Below are positions 15,865 to 24,656 of a stretch of DNA of 44,667 nt, one piece after another (position 1 is the first letter of the stretch; the number at the start of each line of letters is the position of its first letter). This stretch comes from Candidatus Cloacimonas sp. (lineage in GTDB: Bacteria; Cloacimonadota; Cloacimonadia; Cloacimonadales; Cloacimonadaceae): positions 1 to 44,667 of the forward strand of contig DAONFA010000016.1 in assembly GCA_035403355.1 (NCBI GenBank). Reading direction: 5' to 3'. Position numbers and translations under genes: made by a program. The notes beneath the pieces were generated by a model. It had not been told where the DNA came from, did not search any database, and worked only from the letters and a program-made list of their open reading frames with translations.

Positions 15865-18472
15865 TATCAAGTTCTTCATTTTCCGGCTCTTCCATTTCTT
15901 CGTTGTCTTCATCTTCAGCAAGGAATTCTTCTTCAGTATCCGAGCCCTCAAGCTCTTCCAGATTCAGAGCAGGATTTGCCTTTAAATTTTCCACTTCTTT
16001 ATCTATGGATTCTTCATCCGGTTCACTGTGCACAAGTGAAATATCGCGCACTACATCATTGGATGCAAGATTTATCAACCGCACCCCTAATGTATTTCTT
16101 CCCACTACTGAGATTTCGGAAATGCGTTGCCGAATAATCATCCCGCCTTGGGTAATAATTATCAAATCGTCATCATCGCGAACCAGCATTAAGGATGCCA
16201 GGTAGCCATTACGCTTATTGGTTTTAAGAGTAATTACACCCATAGAACCTCTTTTGGTAACGGAATAGCTGGAAATAGGACTTCTTTTACCGTAACCGTT
16301 TTCGCTGATAGCCAGGATAGTGGAAGAATTGGGATTACCGTTTTCCAATTGATCTTTAGCGGTAGCAATAGTCATTGAAATAACGAAATCTTCATTGCGT
16401 AAACGAATTCCTCTCACACCTTGCGAAAACCGGCTTACGGAGCGAATTGCACCTTCACTGAAACGATTGCACTTTCCTTGATGAGTAGCCAGTAAAATAT
16501 CGTCTCCCGTTTCACAAATACGAGCATCTATCAATTCATCATTTTCTTTCAGTTTAATAGCTTTAATTCCATTGGAACGAGGATGGGAAAAAGCCACTAA
16601 CGGACTTTTCTTCACTAAGCCGTTGCGGGTGCACATAATAATATTCTGTTCCGGATGGAAATCCTTCAAGGTGACGAATGCCTTAATTCTATCTCCTTCA
16701 GCAAGTTTCACCAGATTTACAATTGCCTTGCCGCGAGCTGTTCTGCTTGCCTCGGGAATTTCAAAAACCTTCAGCCAATAGCACATTCCCTGGTCGGTGA
16801 ACAGCAGAATGTAAGAATGCGTGCTGGCAACAAAGATATATTGAATAAAATCCTCTTCTTTCAGGTTGGAAGCGTTTAAACCCTTGCCTCCTCTGCCTTG
16901 AACCTTATAAGTATCTACGGGCAGGCGTTTTACATAGCCATCGTGAGTAATGGTAACGACTACAGTTTCGTCCGCAATAAGATCTTCCAGATTGAAAGTT
17001 CCCGCCGGAGCAGGAATGATAGTTGTTAACCTTTTATCGGCAAATTTATCTCTCAATTCTGCTGTTTCCTGTTTAATCAGGTTCATTCTCAGTTCTTTAT
17101 GTTCCACCAGTTCCGTGAGACGGGCAATAGTAATCAGCAATTCCTGATATTCTGTTTCAATTTTATCGCGTTCCAAACCGGTTAGCCGTTGTAAACGCAT
17201 CTCCAGAATTGCCTTTGCCTGGATTTCGCTTAAGCCGAATTTTTCCTGTAAACCGTTGCTGGCATCACTTGGGGTTTGGGAAGCACGAATTAAAGCTATC
17301 ACTTCATCCAGATGGTCCAGGGCAATTTTCAAGCCCTCTAAAATATGCAACCGTTCCTTAGCGTTACGCAATTCAAATTCAGTGCGTCGCAAAACAACAT
17401 CGTGGCGAAAATCAATAAAGTTCTGTATCATTTCTTTCATATTCACCACTTTGGGAACGCCATCTATCAGACAGAGGTTAATTACGCCGAAAGTTGATTG
17501 CAGTTGGGTATATTTATACAGTAAATTACGCACCACTTGAGCGTCCTGATTGCGTTTCACTTGAATTACCAAACGCATGCCTTCGCGTCCTGATTCATCA
17601 CGAATATCGCTAATTCCTTCAATTTTCTTATCCTTCACCAGCTCCACCATTCTTTCAATTAACAGCGTTGTGGATAGTTGATAAGGTATTGAACTGATTA
17701 TTACTTGTTCTGCATCATTAGGCAGGTTTTCAATTTTGGTTTCTCCCCGCATAATAATTTTGCCTCTACCGGTTTCAAAATAATCTTTTATCCCTTCGGT
17801 TCCCAAAATAAAACCACCGGTAGGGAAATCGGGTCCTTTTATATATTGCAGTAAATCCAGTGGCTGCAAATCGGGATTATCTATTAAGGCGATAACCGCA
17901 TCACAGACCTCACCGATATTGTGAGGAGGCATATTGGTAGCCATTCCCACAGCAATTCCGGAAGAACCATTTACCAGTAAATTAGGAAAACGAGCAGGAA
18001 AAACTACCGGTTCTTGGCGTGTTTCATCATAGTTACTTCTAAAATCAACTGTTTCCTGATCCAATTCTGCCAGCAATTCCATCGTTATTTTTTGCAAGCG
18101 GGCTTCTGTATATCGCATTGCGGCAGGCGGGTCTCCATCTATGGAACCGAAATTTCCCTGACCGTCAATAAGAGGATAGCGCATAATCCAGGGCTGAGCC
18201 AAACGCACCAAAGTGGGATATACAACCTGTTCTCCATGTGGATGATAGTTACCACTGGTGTCACCGGCAATTTTGGCACATTTACGAAAATGACCTCCCG
18301 GGGTTAAATTCAATTCGTGCATCGCATAAATTATTCTGCGTTGAGAGGGTTTCAAGCCATCCCGAATATCAGGTAAAGCGCGAGAAACGATCACACTCAT
18401 AGAATAATCCAGGTATGCCTGTTTTAGCTGTTCTTCAATTTGCACGGGGATAATTTTTGATTGATCAGACAT
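15845..18472 (-). CDS. gyrA: DNA gyrase subunit A
   Basis: An 875-residue type IIA topoisomerase breakage-reunion subunit, partner of GyrB. The catalytic tyrosine is Tyr121 in AAMRYTEARL. The GyrA-box QGRGGKG in the C-terminal wrapping domain separates it from ParC. A long acidic tail (EEFLAEDEDNEEMEEPENE) closes the protein, as in many gyrases. Odd: the quinolone-determining segment reads HPHGEQVVYPT, so the residues equivalent to E. coli Ser83 and Asp87 are Gln82 and Pro86. The ATG follows AAGGAG, 12 nt after the gyrB stop. The gyrB-gyrA order forms an operon with the overlapping lipoprotein gene. Confidence 0.96.
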   Translation of the reverse strand: MSDQSKIIPVQIEEQLKQAYLDYSMSVIVSRALPDIRDGLKPSQRRIIYAMHELNLTPGGHFRKCAKIAGDTSGNYHPHGEQVVYPTLVRLAQPWIMRYPLIDGQGNFGSIDGDPPAAMRYTEARLQKITMELLAELDQETVDFRSNYDETRQEPVVFPARFPNLLVNGSSGIAVGMATNMPPHNIGEVCDAVIALIDNPDLQPLDLLQYIKGPDFPTGGFILGTEGIKDYFETGRGKIIMRGETKIENLPNDAEQVIISSIPYQLSTTLLIERMVELVKDKKIEGISDIRDESGREGMRLVIQVKRNQDAQVVRNLLYKYTQLQSTFGVINLCLIDGVPKVVNMKEMIQNFIDFRHDVVLRRTEFELRNAKERLHILEGLKIALDHLDEVIALIRASQTPSDASNGLQEKFGLSEIQAKAILEMRLQRLTGLERDKIETEYQELLITIARLTELVEHKELRMNLIKQETAELRDKFADKRLTTIIPAPAGTFNLEDLIADETVVVTITHDGYVKRLPVDTYKVQGRGGKGLNASNLKEEDFIQYIFVASTHSYILLFTDQGMCYWLKVFEIPEASRTARGKAIVNLVKLAEGDRIKAFVTLKDFHPEQNIIMCTRNGLVKKSPLVAFSHPRSNGIKAIKLKENDELIDARICETGDDILLATHQGKCNRFSEGAIRSVSRFSQGVRGIRLRNEDFVISMTIATAKDQLENGNPNSSTILAISENGYGKRSPISSYSVTKRGSMGVITLKTNKRNGYLASLMLVRDDDDLIIITQGGMIIRQRISEISVVGRNTLGVRLINLASNDVVRDISLVHSEPDEESIDKEVENLKANPALNLEELEGSDTEEEFLAEDEDNEEMEEPENEELDNEEDNE

Positions 18473-18484
18473 CTATTTTACTCC

Positions 18485-20383
18485 TTAAACATCCAGATTT
18501 TTTACATACCGGGCATTTTCCTGGATAAATTCCCGGCGGGGTTCAACTTCATCACCCATTAAAATAGTAAACATTCTATCCGCTTCTATAGCATCATCCA
18601 TCTTAATTGCAATCAATTTTCGGTTTTCAGGGTCCAGAGTGGTTTCCCAAAGCTGTTCTGCATTCATTTCTCCCAGACCTTTATAGCGTTGCACGAACAC
18701 CCCTTTTTCGCCAAATTCCCGAATTGCTTCATCGCGTTCGTCTTCATTATACACATAAACTTTCTGTTTGCCTTTTCTAACCAGAAAAAGAGGAGGCATA
18801 GCAATATACAGTTTACCTTCTTCAATCACGGAACGCATATAGCGATAGAAAAAGGTCATCAGCAAAGTGGCTATATGCGAGCCATCCACATCAGCATCAG
18901 CCATAATGATAACTTTATGATAGCGTATCTTTTTAATGTCAAAATCCTGTCCAATTCCAGCTCCTAAAGCTAAAATTATCGGCTGTATTTTTTCATTATT
19001 CAGCACCTTATCCACTCTTGCTTTTTCTGTATTCAGCATTTTTCCCCATAGCGGAAGAATGGCTTGAAAAGAACGGTCTCTACCCTGTTTAGCACTTCCA
19101 CCTGCAGAATCTCCTTCCACTAAAAAGAGTTCTGTTTTTTCCGGATCACTTAAAGTGCAGTCCGCCAGTTTTCCAGGCAGGGAGCCACTTTCCAAAACTG
19201 TTTTGCGACGGGTAAGTTCTCTGGCTTTTCTGGCTGCTTCTCTTCCGCGAGCAGCTAAGATACTTTTCTGGGCAATATTTTTAGCTTCTGCGGGATGTTC
19301 TTCAAAATATTCCATCAGTTTCTCATAAACGGCACTATTTACAATCCCTTCCACTTCCGAATTTTGCAGTTTGGTTTTGGTTTGACCCTCAAACTGGGGA
19401 TTAGTAATTTTTAGTGAAATTACGGCTGTAAGCCCTTCTCTGATATCTTCTCCGGAAGGAGTAACTTTCTCATTTTTAAGCAGATCGGCATTTTTGATAT
19501 AAGTATTGACCGCACGCGTTAAGCCACTTTTAAATCCGCTTAAATGTGTTCCCCCTTCAGTAGTATTAATATTATTGGCAAAACTGAAGATATTTTCCTG
19601 ATAGCCCTCATTGTATTGCACGGCTACTTCAAATTCCATCCCTTCCCTAATGCTGGAAATGTATATCGGATTGGGAAAGAGCGGTTTTTTGTTCTGATTT
19701 AGATATTCCACAAAGCTTTTAATGCCACCGTCATATTTAAAATCATGCATTCTGCCGCTGCGTTCATCTTTCAAAATAATCCGCAAGCCGCAATTCAAAA
19801 AGGCAAGCTCTCTTAAACGCGATGTTAAGTAATCAAAACTAAATTCCGTGGTCTCAAAAATGAGCGGGTCCGGGTGAAAAGTTACCACTGTGCCTGTTTT
19901 ATCAGTATCGCCTAAAACCTTCAATTCGGTTACCGGGATGCCTCTTTCAAAACGCATATAGTATTCCTTGCCGTCTTTGAAAATATTCACTTCCAAAAAG
20001 TCCGAAAGGGCATTTACTACGGAAACGCCTACACCATGCAGACCTCCCGAAACCTTATAACTTTTGTCATCAAATTTGCCGCCTGCATGCAGAACTGTTA
20101 GAACCACCTGCACTGCTGGAACTCCCATATCTTTTTGAATATCCACAGGAATTCCGCGTCCATTATCCTCCACTTTCACATATCCTTCCTGGGTTATAGT
20201 GCAAGTGATTAAATCGCAAAAACCTGCCAATGCTTCATCAATGGAATTATCTACCACTTCATAAACAAGATGATGCAATCCGCGTTCTCCGGTGCCTCCA
20301 ATATACATTGCAGGGCGTTTTCGGACTGCTTCCAAACCTTTCAGCACTTTAATATTGCTGGCTGTATAAGTTGAGCTTTGCAT
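18485..20383 (-). CDS. gyrB: DNA gyrase subunit B
   Basis: A 632-residue ATPase/Toprim subunit of gyrase. The GHKL ATP site is visible in EVVDNSIDEALAGF, VEDNGRGIPV and GGLHGVGVSVVNALS. The Toprim domain has the EGDSAGGSAKQGRDR glutamate and the MADADVDGSHI aspartates. The C-terminal QRYKGLGEMNAEQLW binds GyrA and DNA. Length is that of the short GyrB type without the proteobacterial insert. The ATG is preceded by AGGAGA. It is the first gene of the gyrB-gyrA operon and has a candidate promoter about 95-120 nt upstream. Confidence 0.96.
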   Translation of the reverse strand: MQSSTYTASNIKVLKGLEAVRKRPAMYIGGTGERGLHHLVYEVVDNSIDEALAGFCDLITCTITQEGYVKVEDNGRGIPVDIQKDMGVPAVQVVLTVLHAGGKFDDKSYKVSGGLHGVGVSVVNALSDFLEVNIFKDGKEYYMRFERGIPVTELKVLGDTDKTGTVVTFHPDPLIFETTEFSFDYLTSRLRELAFLNCGLRIILKDERSGRMHDFKYDGGIKSFVEYLNQNKKPLFPNPIYISSIREGMEFEVAVQYNEGYQENIFSFANNINTTEGGTHLSGFKSGLTRAVNTYIKNADLLKNEKVTPSGEDIREGLTAVISLKITNPQFEGQTKTKLQNSEVEGIVNSAVYEKLMEYFEEHPAEAKNIAQKSILAARGREAARKARELTRRKTVLESGSLPGKLADCTLSDPEKTELFLVEGDSAGGSAKQGRDRSFQAILPLWGKMLNTEKARVDKVLNNEKIQPIILALGAGIGQDFDIKKIRYHKVIIMADADVDGSHIATLLMTFFYRYMRSVIEEGKLYIAMPPLFLVRKGKQKVYVYNEDERDEAIREFGEKGVFVQRYKGLGEMNAEQLWETTLDPENRKLIAIKMDDAIEADRMFTILMGDEVEPRREFIQENARYVKNLDV

Positions 20384-20861
20384 ATTCTATTGTCTCCTAT
20401 AATGTTATGAATAATGCTAAGGATTTTTCTCCGAGCTGCTGATGAGCTATCAAATTTGTATCCTTAATTTGTTGCCATACTAAATGATATAAGGTTATTG
20501 TCAAGCATTTTCTTTCTCTCTTTTGCTTTTATAACCTTCTATCTTTCAATGGGTTATAATGGCTTAAAAATTTTATTTTTGCGGCGGGACAAAATGCACC
20601 CATTTTCCCCCTTTTTTCCCCTTTTGTTTACTCCTTGCCCTACCCCATATACTGCCCGTATCATTCTCGTATCGTTCCCGTATCCGATACGGGAATCTTA
20701 TCGGCTAATTATAGCTATTACAAAGCAAGGGAGTAAGTGAATAATGCAAAATGGAACCGCAATAAATAAAAAACAGCAGAAAATCAATTAAATTTTACTG
20801 ATATGCTTGTTTGCCCGGTAAACAAATAATAGTGTAACCATCATTAGTGCTGATTTAGCAT
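20384..20861. other. Intergenic region with a dispersed palindromic repeat
   Basis: No gene seen. It holds the gyrBA promoter and, at about 20643-20695, a repeat made of CGTATC units ending in the perfect inverted repeat TTCCCGTATC/GATACGGGAA (20675-20695). A related sequence occurs in opposite orientation at 34225-34268. The 165 nt next to the ygiQ stop show nothing clear. Confidence 0.7.
20477..20504 (-). promoter_or_regulatory. Candidate gyrBA promoter
   Basis: On the minus strand a perfect TTGACA (20499-20504) and TAGTAT (20477-20482), spacer 16 nt, about 95 nt before the gyrB start. Confidence 0.5.
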
Positions 20862-22553
20862 TCATTTCTTATGTTTTGGCTTTCCGGGTGTTCCGGGTGT
20901 AAAAGAATCCGTAGAAGAAAGAATTAGTTCCTTTTGTTTGCGGATTTCGGAGGGTTTGGGAATATGGATTGGTTCTCCCGTTTCATAATCCAACCCGGTG
21001 TAAAACATACAGGTGGAAATTGTCATTGGAGTAGGAGTAAATTCCTGCACTTGTTCCACCTTCAGTTTATTTCTTTGCAGCCAGTTACGCAGTTTATAAG
21101 CATCATCCATCGTAGTTCCGGGATGCCCAATTATAAGATAGGGAATAAGTTGTCTTTTTAGTCCTGCTTTATTAGTATAGAAATAGAACTTGCGGCTAAA
21201 TGCTTCAAAGCTATTGATGTTGGGCTTATTCATCAGGCGTAGAACCTTAGGAACAGAATGTTCCGGCGCAAGTTTTAGCCGTCCACCCGTATATTTTGTA
21301 GCAATAGCTTCAATGTAGTTATCATCTGTAACTGCCATATCGTGACGGATTCCCGAGGCAATGAACAAATGTTTGATATTAGGTAAGCTGCTTATCTTAT
21401 CCAAAAGTTTCAGCTGGACTGAATGGTTAATTTGCAAATTGGGACATAGCCCAGGAACCAGACAGGAACTTCTTTTACAATTTGCAGGAAAGCCAAGTTT
21501 ACAAAAAGAAGCATACATATTAGCTGTAGGACCTCCCACATCGGAAATTGTGCCGTTATGTTTTTGTGCTTCTTGTAATAGCGATTCTTCTGATCGGGAT
21601 TGAATATTGCGTCCCTGATGACAGGATATAGCACAAAAATTACATCCGCCATAACATCCCCGGTGAGAAGTGATGGATTCCTTTATTTGTTCATAAGCAG
21701 GAATTGGATGTCCGGCATATTCAGGATGAGGATAATAAGTAAAAGGCAAACCGTAAATAGCATCCATTTCTTCAGAGGAAAGAGGTTTTGCGGGAGGATT
21801 ATGCTTTAACCAGCGTCCTGCTGTTTTTTGATAGATGGTTGTAGTTTTGTAGTTTTCCTCAAATTGCCTGGTCATCCTGTAAAAAGTATCCTTTGCGAAA
21901 CAATTTTCTGCCTCGGGTAATACAATATCATCTTTTCCCGGAGGATTAGCAGCAAAAACAACGCTGGAAGGTAAATTCTGAATAGATTTTAGGGGAACTC
22001 CATTTTGCAATAGGGCAGCCAGTTCCGTTACCGGTCTTTCACCCATTCCATATAATAAAATATCGGCTTTGCTATCTGCTAAAATGCTGTTGCGAACTTT
22101 ATCCTGCCAATAATCGTAATGGGCAATTCGGCGCAAGGATGATTCAATGCCTCCAATAACAATTGGCACTCCCTTAAAAAGACGCCTTAAAATATTGGTG
22201 TAAATAATGGTAGCCCGGTCTGGACGCTTGCCGGTTTTTCCATCGGGACTGTAGGCATCATCGGTTCTGATTTTTCTTTGTGCTGTCCAATGATTTACCA
22301 TAGAATCCATATTGCCTGCGGTTATACCAAAAAAAAGACGCGGTTTTCCTAAAACTGTGAAAGCAGAATCCTCTTTCCAGTTTGGCTGAGCAATAATCCC
22401 CACTCTAAAACCCGCTGCCTCCAAAGTGCGTCCAATTATTGCTGCAGCAAAGGCAGGATGGTCTATGTAGGCATCTCCGCTAATCAGAATAATGTCTAAA
22501 TCATCCCAACCTCTTGTTTTCAGGTCGGATTGGTTAACAGGTAAAAAAGGCAT
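20862..22553 (-). CDS. ygiQ: YgiQ family radical SAM protein
   Basis: A 563-residue radical SAM protein of the YgiQ family, widely conserved but of undetermined reaction. The N-terminal region (SGDAYIDHPAF, GFRVGIIAQPNW) resembles a B12-binding-type fold. The central radical SAM motif is CYGGCNFC, with Cys300, Cys304 and Cys307 binding the 4Fe-4S cluster. HQGRNIQSRS follows, and the tail is basic (PGTPGKPKHKK). The ATG at 22553 fits the family's PFLP start; a TTG directly before it is possible. There is no Shine-Dalgarno sequence, and the upstream bases belong to the terminator hairpin of the cold-shock gene. Family assignment is firm. Confidence 0.93.
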   Translation of the reverse strand: MPFLPVNQSDLKTRGWDDLDIILISGDAYIDHPAFAAAIIGRTLEAAGFRVGIIAQPNWKEDSAFTVLGKPRLFFGITAGNMDSMVNHWTAQRKIRTDDAYSPDGKTGKRPDRATIIYTNILRRLFKGVPIVIGGIESSLRRIAHYDYWQDKVRNSILADSKADILLYGMGERPVTELAALLQNGVPLKSIQNLPSSVVFAANPPGKDDIVLPEAENCFAKDTFYRMTRQFEENYKTTTIYQKTAGRWLKHNPPAKPLSSEEMDAIYGLPFTYYPHPEYAGHPIPAYEQIKESITSHRGCYGGCNFCAISCHQGRNIQSRSEESLLQEAQKHNGTISDVGGPTANMYASFCKLGFPANCKRSSCLVPGLCPNLQINHSVQLKLLDKISSLPNIKHLFIASGIRHDMAVTDDNYIEAIATKYTGGRLKLAPEHSVPKVLRLMNKPNINSFEAFSRKFYFYTNKAGLKRQLIPYLIIGHPGTTMDDAYKLRNWLQRNKLKVEQVQEFTPTPMTISTCMFYTGLDYETGEPIHIPKPSEIRKQKELILSSTDSFTPGTPGKPKHKK

Positions 22554-22554
22554 C

Positions 22555-22597
22555 AATTAAAAAGGGGTAACGGCTTGTTTCACTTGCCATTACCCCT
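22555..22597 (-). terminator. Terminator between csp and ygiQ
   Basis: On the minus strand AGGGGTAATGGC (22586-22597) pairs with GCCGTTACCCCT (22563-22574) around an 11-nt loop, with one T-G wobble, and is followed by TTTTTAATT. It ends directly at the ygiQ start codon. Confidence 0.85.
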
Positions 22598-22617
22598 GAA
22601 AAAAGGTAGGCATCTAA

Positions 22618-22830
22618 TCAGGGATTGACCCTGATAATATTGATTGCCTGAATGCCTTTGTCCGTTTCCATCAGATCAAAAGTAACCAATTCGTCTTGCT
22701 CCAGAACTTTCAATTCTCTGGGAGAATTGGTAACTATAGATTTCCAATGAACAAAGTATTCCTTGTTGTCTTCAGTAATAATAAAGCCATAACCTTTATT
22801 CTTGTTAAACCATTTAACTTTTCCTTTCAT
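22618..22830 (-). CDS. Cold-shock domain protein
   Basis: A 70-residue single cold-shock domain (OB fold) that binds single-stranded RNA/DNA and melts RNA structure. MKGKVKWFNKNKGYGFI holds RNP1 (KGYGFI); RNP2 is YFVHWKSI, where the family usually has VFVHFSAI. The longer loop SPRELKVLEQDE is typical of the domain. The ATG at 22830 was preferred over the GTG at 22836 because GAGGTG is then correctly spaced. A TTGACA on the minus strand lies about 50 nt upstream without a clear -10. A strong terminator lies 20 nt downstream, directly before ygiQ. Confidence 0.93.
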   Translation of the reverse strand: MKGKVKWFNKNKGYGFIITEDNKEYFVHWKSIVTNSPRELKVLEQDELVTFDLMETDKGIQAINIIRVNP

Positions 22831-22836
22831 ACTCAC

Positions 22837-23326
22837 CTCGTATATATTTATCTTGATACCATAAAAAAATATAGGGCTGATTATGTCAACAAAAATGTCC
22901 GTTGCTTATCAGAATAAGGAAAAAAATTAACGGAGGCATCGTTACTGGACATTGAAAGGACATTCCTTCAGCCGGCATAAAGTAAAAATATGCTTTGCCT
23001 GTATTTTTTTTGATTTTTGCAATACTTCAGCTGTCCCGAAACGAAAATTAGTTGTAGGACTATTAAATAACCTGCTTTATTTACCTTTCTCTCTTTGGAG
23101 CTATATTTGAGGATAGCTAAACTCAGCAAAAAAAGTTTTTTGGGGGGTTTTTAAAACAGCCCCTCATAAAGATGTAACCTCACTAATTTGCAGAGGATTG
23201 TCCTTTTTTTTGTTAAATCCAATCTGCCCACTGTCTGCAGAGCGTTTTGCATTTTTAGGTTGACGAGTTGAGATATTTGATTATAATAGGATACATAAGA
23301 TAATCAATAAATTTTGAGGAGCTTAT
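22837..23326. other. Intergenic region between divergent units
   Basis: 490 nt separating the csp and response-regulator transcripts. No gene or structured RNA recognised. The right end holds a strong promoter. A G6 run with a GCCCC match at about 23142-23165 could form a weak hairpin. Confidence 0.6.
23260..23287 (+). promoter_or_regulatory. Sigma-70-type promoter of the receiver-to-cyclase gene run
   Basis: TTGACG (23260-23265) and a perfect TATAAT (23282-23287) with a 16-nt spacer, followed by a GAGGA ribosome-binding site before the start at 23327. Confidence 0.78.
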
Positions 23327-23683
23327 ATGAGGCCTAAACTTCTATTAGTAGATGATGATAAATTACTGCGTGAAGTTACGGGTGATTTTTTATCGTCGCA
23401 CGGTTATGAAGTTGATTTGGCTGAAAATGCAGATAGCGCTTTGGAAAAATTTGAACCCGGAAAATACCGTTTAGCTTTAATTGATTATCTAATGCCTGGA
23501 ATGAATGGATTGGAACTAATGAAGATTATTATGAAACAAGACCCGAAAATATTTTGTCTGATTATGACCGGCTACCCGACAGCTGATTCTGCTTTTCAAT
23601 CTATGGTGGATGGTGCGTCTGATTATATCATCAAACCGTTTCAGCTGAAAGAACTATTAAATACTATCGGTTCCTACATTTAA
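23327..23683 (+). CDS. Stand-alone response regulator receiver (CheY-like)
   Basis: A 118-residue receiver domain with no output domain. The acidic pocket is LVDDDK (Asp9-Asp11), the phosphoacceptor is Asp53 in LIDYLMPG, the switch Thr81 is in MTGYP, and the conserved Lys103 is in IIKPF. It would relay a phosphoryl signal to a protein partner; no histidine kinase is encoded in the window. It has the only strong promoter before the seven-gene run, and its stop overlaps the next start by 1 nt (TAATG), so coupling is tight. Whether it acts with the downstream envelope genes is inference. Confidence 0.92.
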   Translation: MRPKLLLVDDDKLLREVTGDFLSSHGYEVDLAENADSALEKFEPGKYRLALIDYLMPGMNGLELMKIIMKQDPKIFCLIMTGYPTADSAFQSMVDGASDYIIKPFQLKELLNTIGSYI

Positions 23684-24582
23684 TGCTGGAAATTGAACTA
23701 TCCTCACCTAAGCTTATTCCCAATCGGAAGTTAAATGTTTGGAGCAATCCTGTTTTTATGCAAACGGTAGCGGATATATCTGCTTTTCGCCCCTGGCATT
23801 TAATCTGTTACAAAGGAACTACAATAGTTGCCGTTCTGCCTTTATATGAAAAGAAAATCCTGGGTTACCCCATCTTAAAACGCTCCTCTCTATCTTACTA
23901 TCAGGGTTTAAATCTCTGGCTGGAAAACGATTCCTCCCCGGCAAGGAAATTACTGGATGCCTTACAAATTACAACAGCAATAGCCAAATATATCAACAGA
24001 AATTATAAACGCTATCGGATTAACCTTACTCCCGAAACCTATGATATTAGAGGTTTCTTATGGAATAAGATGAAAGTAATTCCATTTTATACCTTTATTC
24101 ACAATTTGGGCGAAACGCTAAATCCCCTTCCGGATAAACGAAGAGACCTTGTTTTAGCTGAAAAACAAAACTATACCTTTATTGAAGAACTGAATATTGA
24201 GGAATTCATCAATTTATTGAAGCAGTTGAAAGCAAAAAAAAGCTGGAATCCCGATTGTGATTACCAAGGTTTGGCAGAATTTATCCGTATTTTATATCAG
24301 GAGAAGATATTACGCCAAATGAATTTGAAACTGGACAAGGAAATAGTGAGCAGTAACCTTATTTTACAAGATGGCAGCAGGGTTTACAATATCTATCAGG
24401 CAACTGCCTCCAATGCTTTAAAAAAAGGAGCCAGCAGCTGGCATACCGTTAAACTGATTGATTTATTACAGTCAGAGGGCTTTCAAGAACTGGATTTTTG
24501 CGGTAGCAGCATTCCTGAAATAGCCAGATTTAATAGCGCTATCGGTCTGCAGCTGAAATTATTCTTTCAAATTCGGTCTTAA
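23683..24582 (+). CDS. FemAB/GNAT-like acyl-transfer protein
   Basis: A 299-residue protein with the shape of the FemAB-like/BioF2-like double-GNAT group. The C-terminal HTVKLIDLLQSEGFQ and LDFCGSSIPEIARFNSAIG blocks resemble the FemAB motif in which a Gly-rich turn precedes a helix. The N-terminal half has KLNVWSNPVFMQTVAD, a common opening of such proteins. Members add amino acids to peptidoglycan precursors or act on polysaccharides; the ddl gene next door makes a cell-wall role attractive, but the substrate is unknown. Start overlaps the receiver stop by 1 nt. Superfamily assignment is moderate. Confidence 0.65.
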   Translation: MLEIELSSPKLIPNRKLNVWSNPVFMQTVADISAFRPWHLICYKGTTIVAVLPLYEKKILGYPILKRSSLSYYQGLNLWLENDSSPARKLLDALQITTAIAKYINRNYKRYRINLTPETYDIRGFLWNKMKVIPFYTFIHNLGETLNPLPDKRRDLVLAEKQNYTFIEELNIEEFINLLKQLKAKKSWNPDCDYQGLAEFIRILYQEKILRQMNLKLDKEIVSSNLILQDGSRVYNIYQATASNALKKGASSWHTVKLIDLLQSEGFQELDFCGSSIPEIARFNSAIGLQLKLFFQIRS

Positions 24583-24656
24583 GTTATGGTTTCAAAATGG
24601 ATAATTTGCTTATCTGCCGGGGAAAAACTACGGCAGGAGAAAAGGATTAGTGCCAA

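Noticed and set aside
15852..16205. Serine-rich plus-strand open frame opposite the gyrA 3' end
   Set aside because: It is the mirror of the acidic GyrA tail (GAA/GAT codons read as TTC/ATC/TCA on the other strand), not an independent gene.
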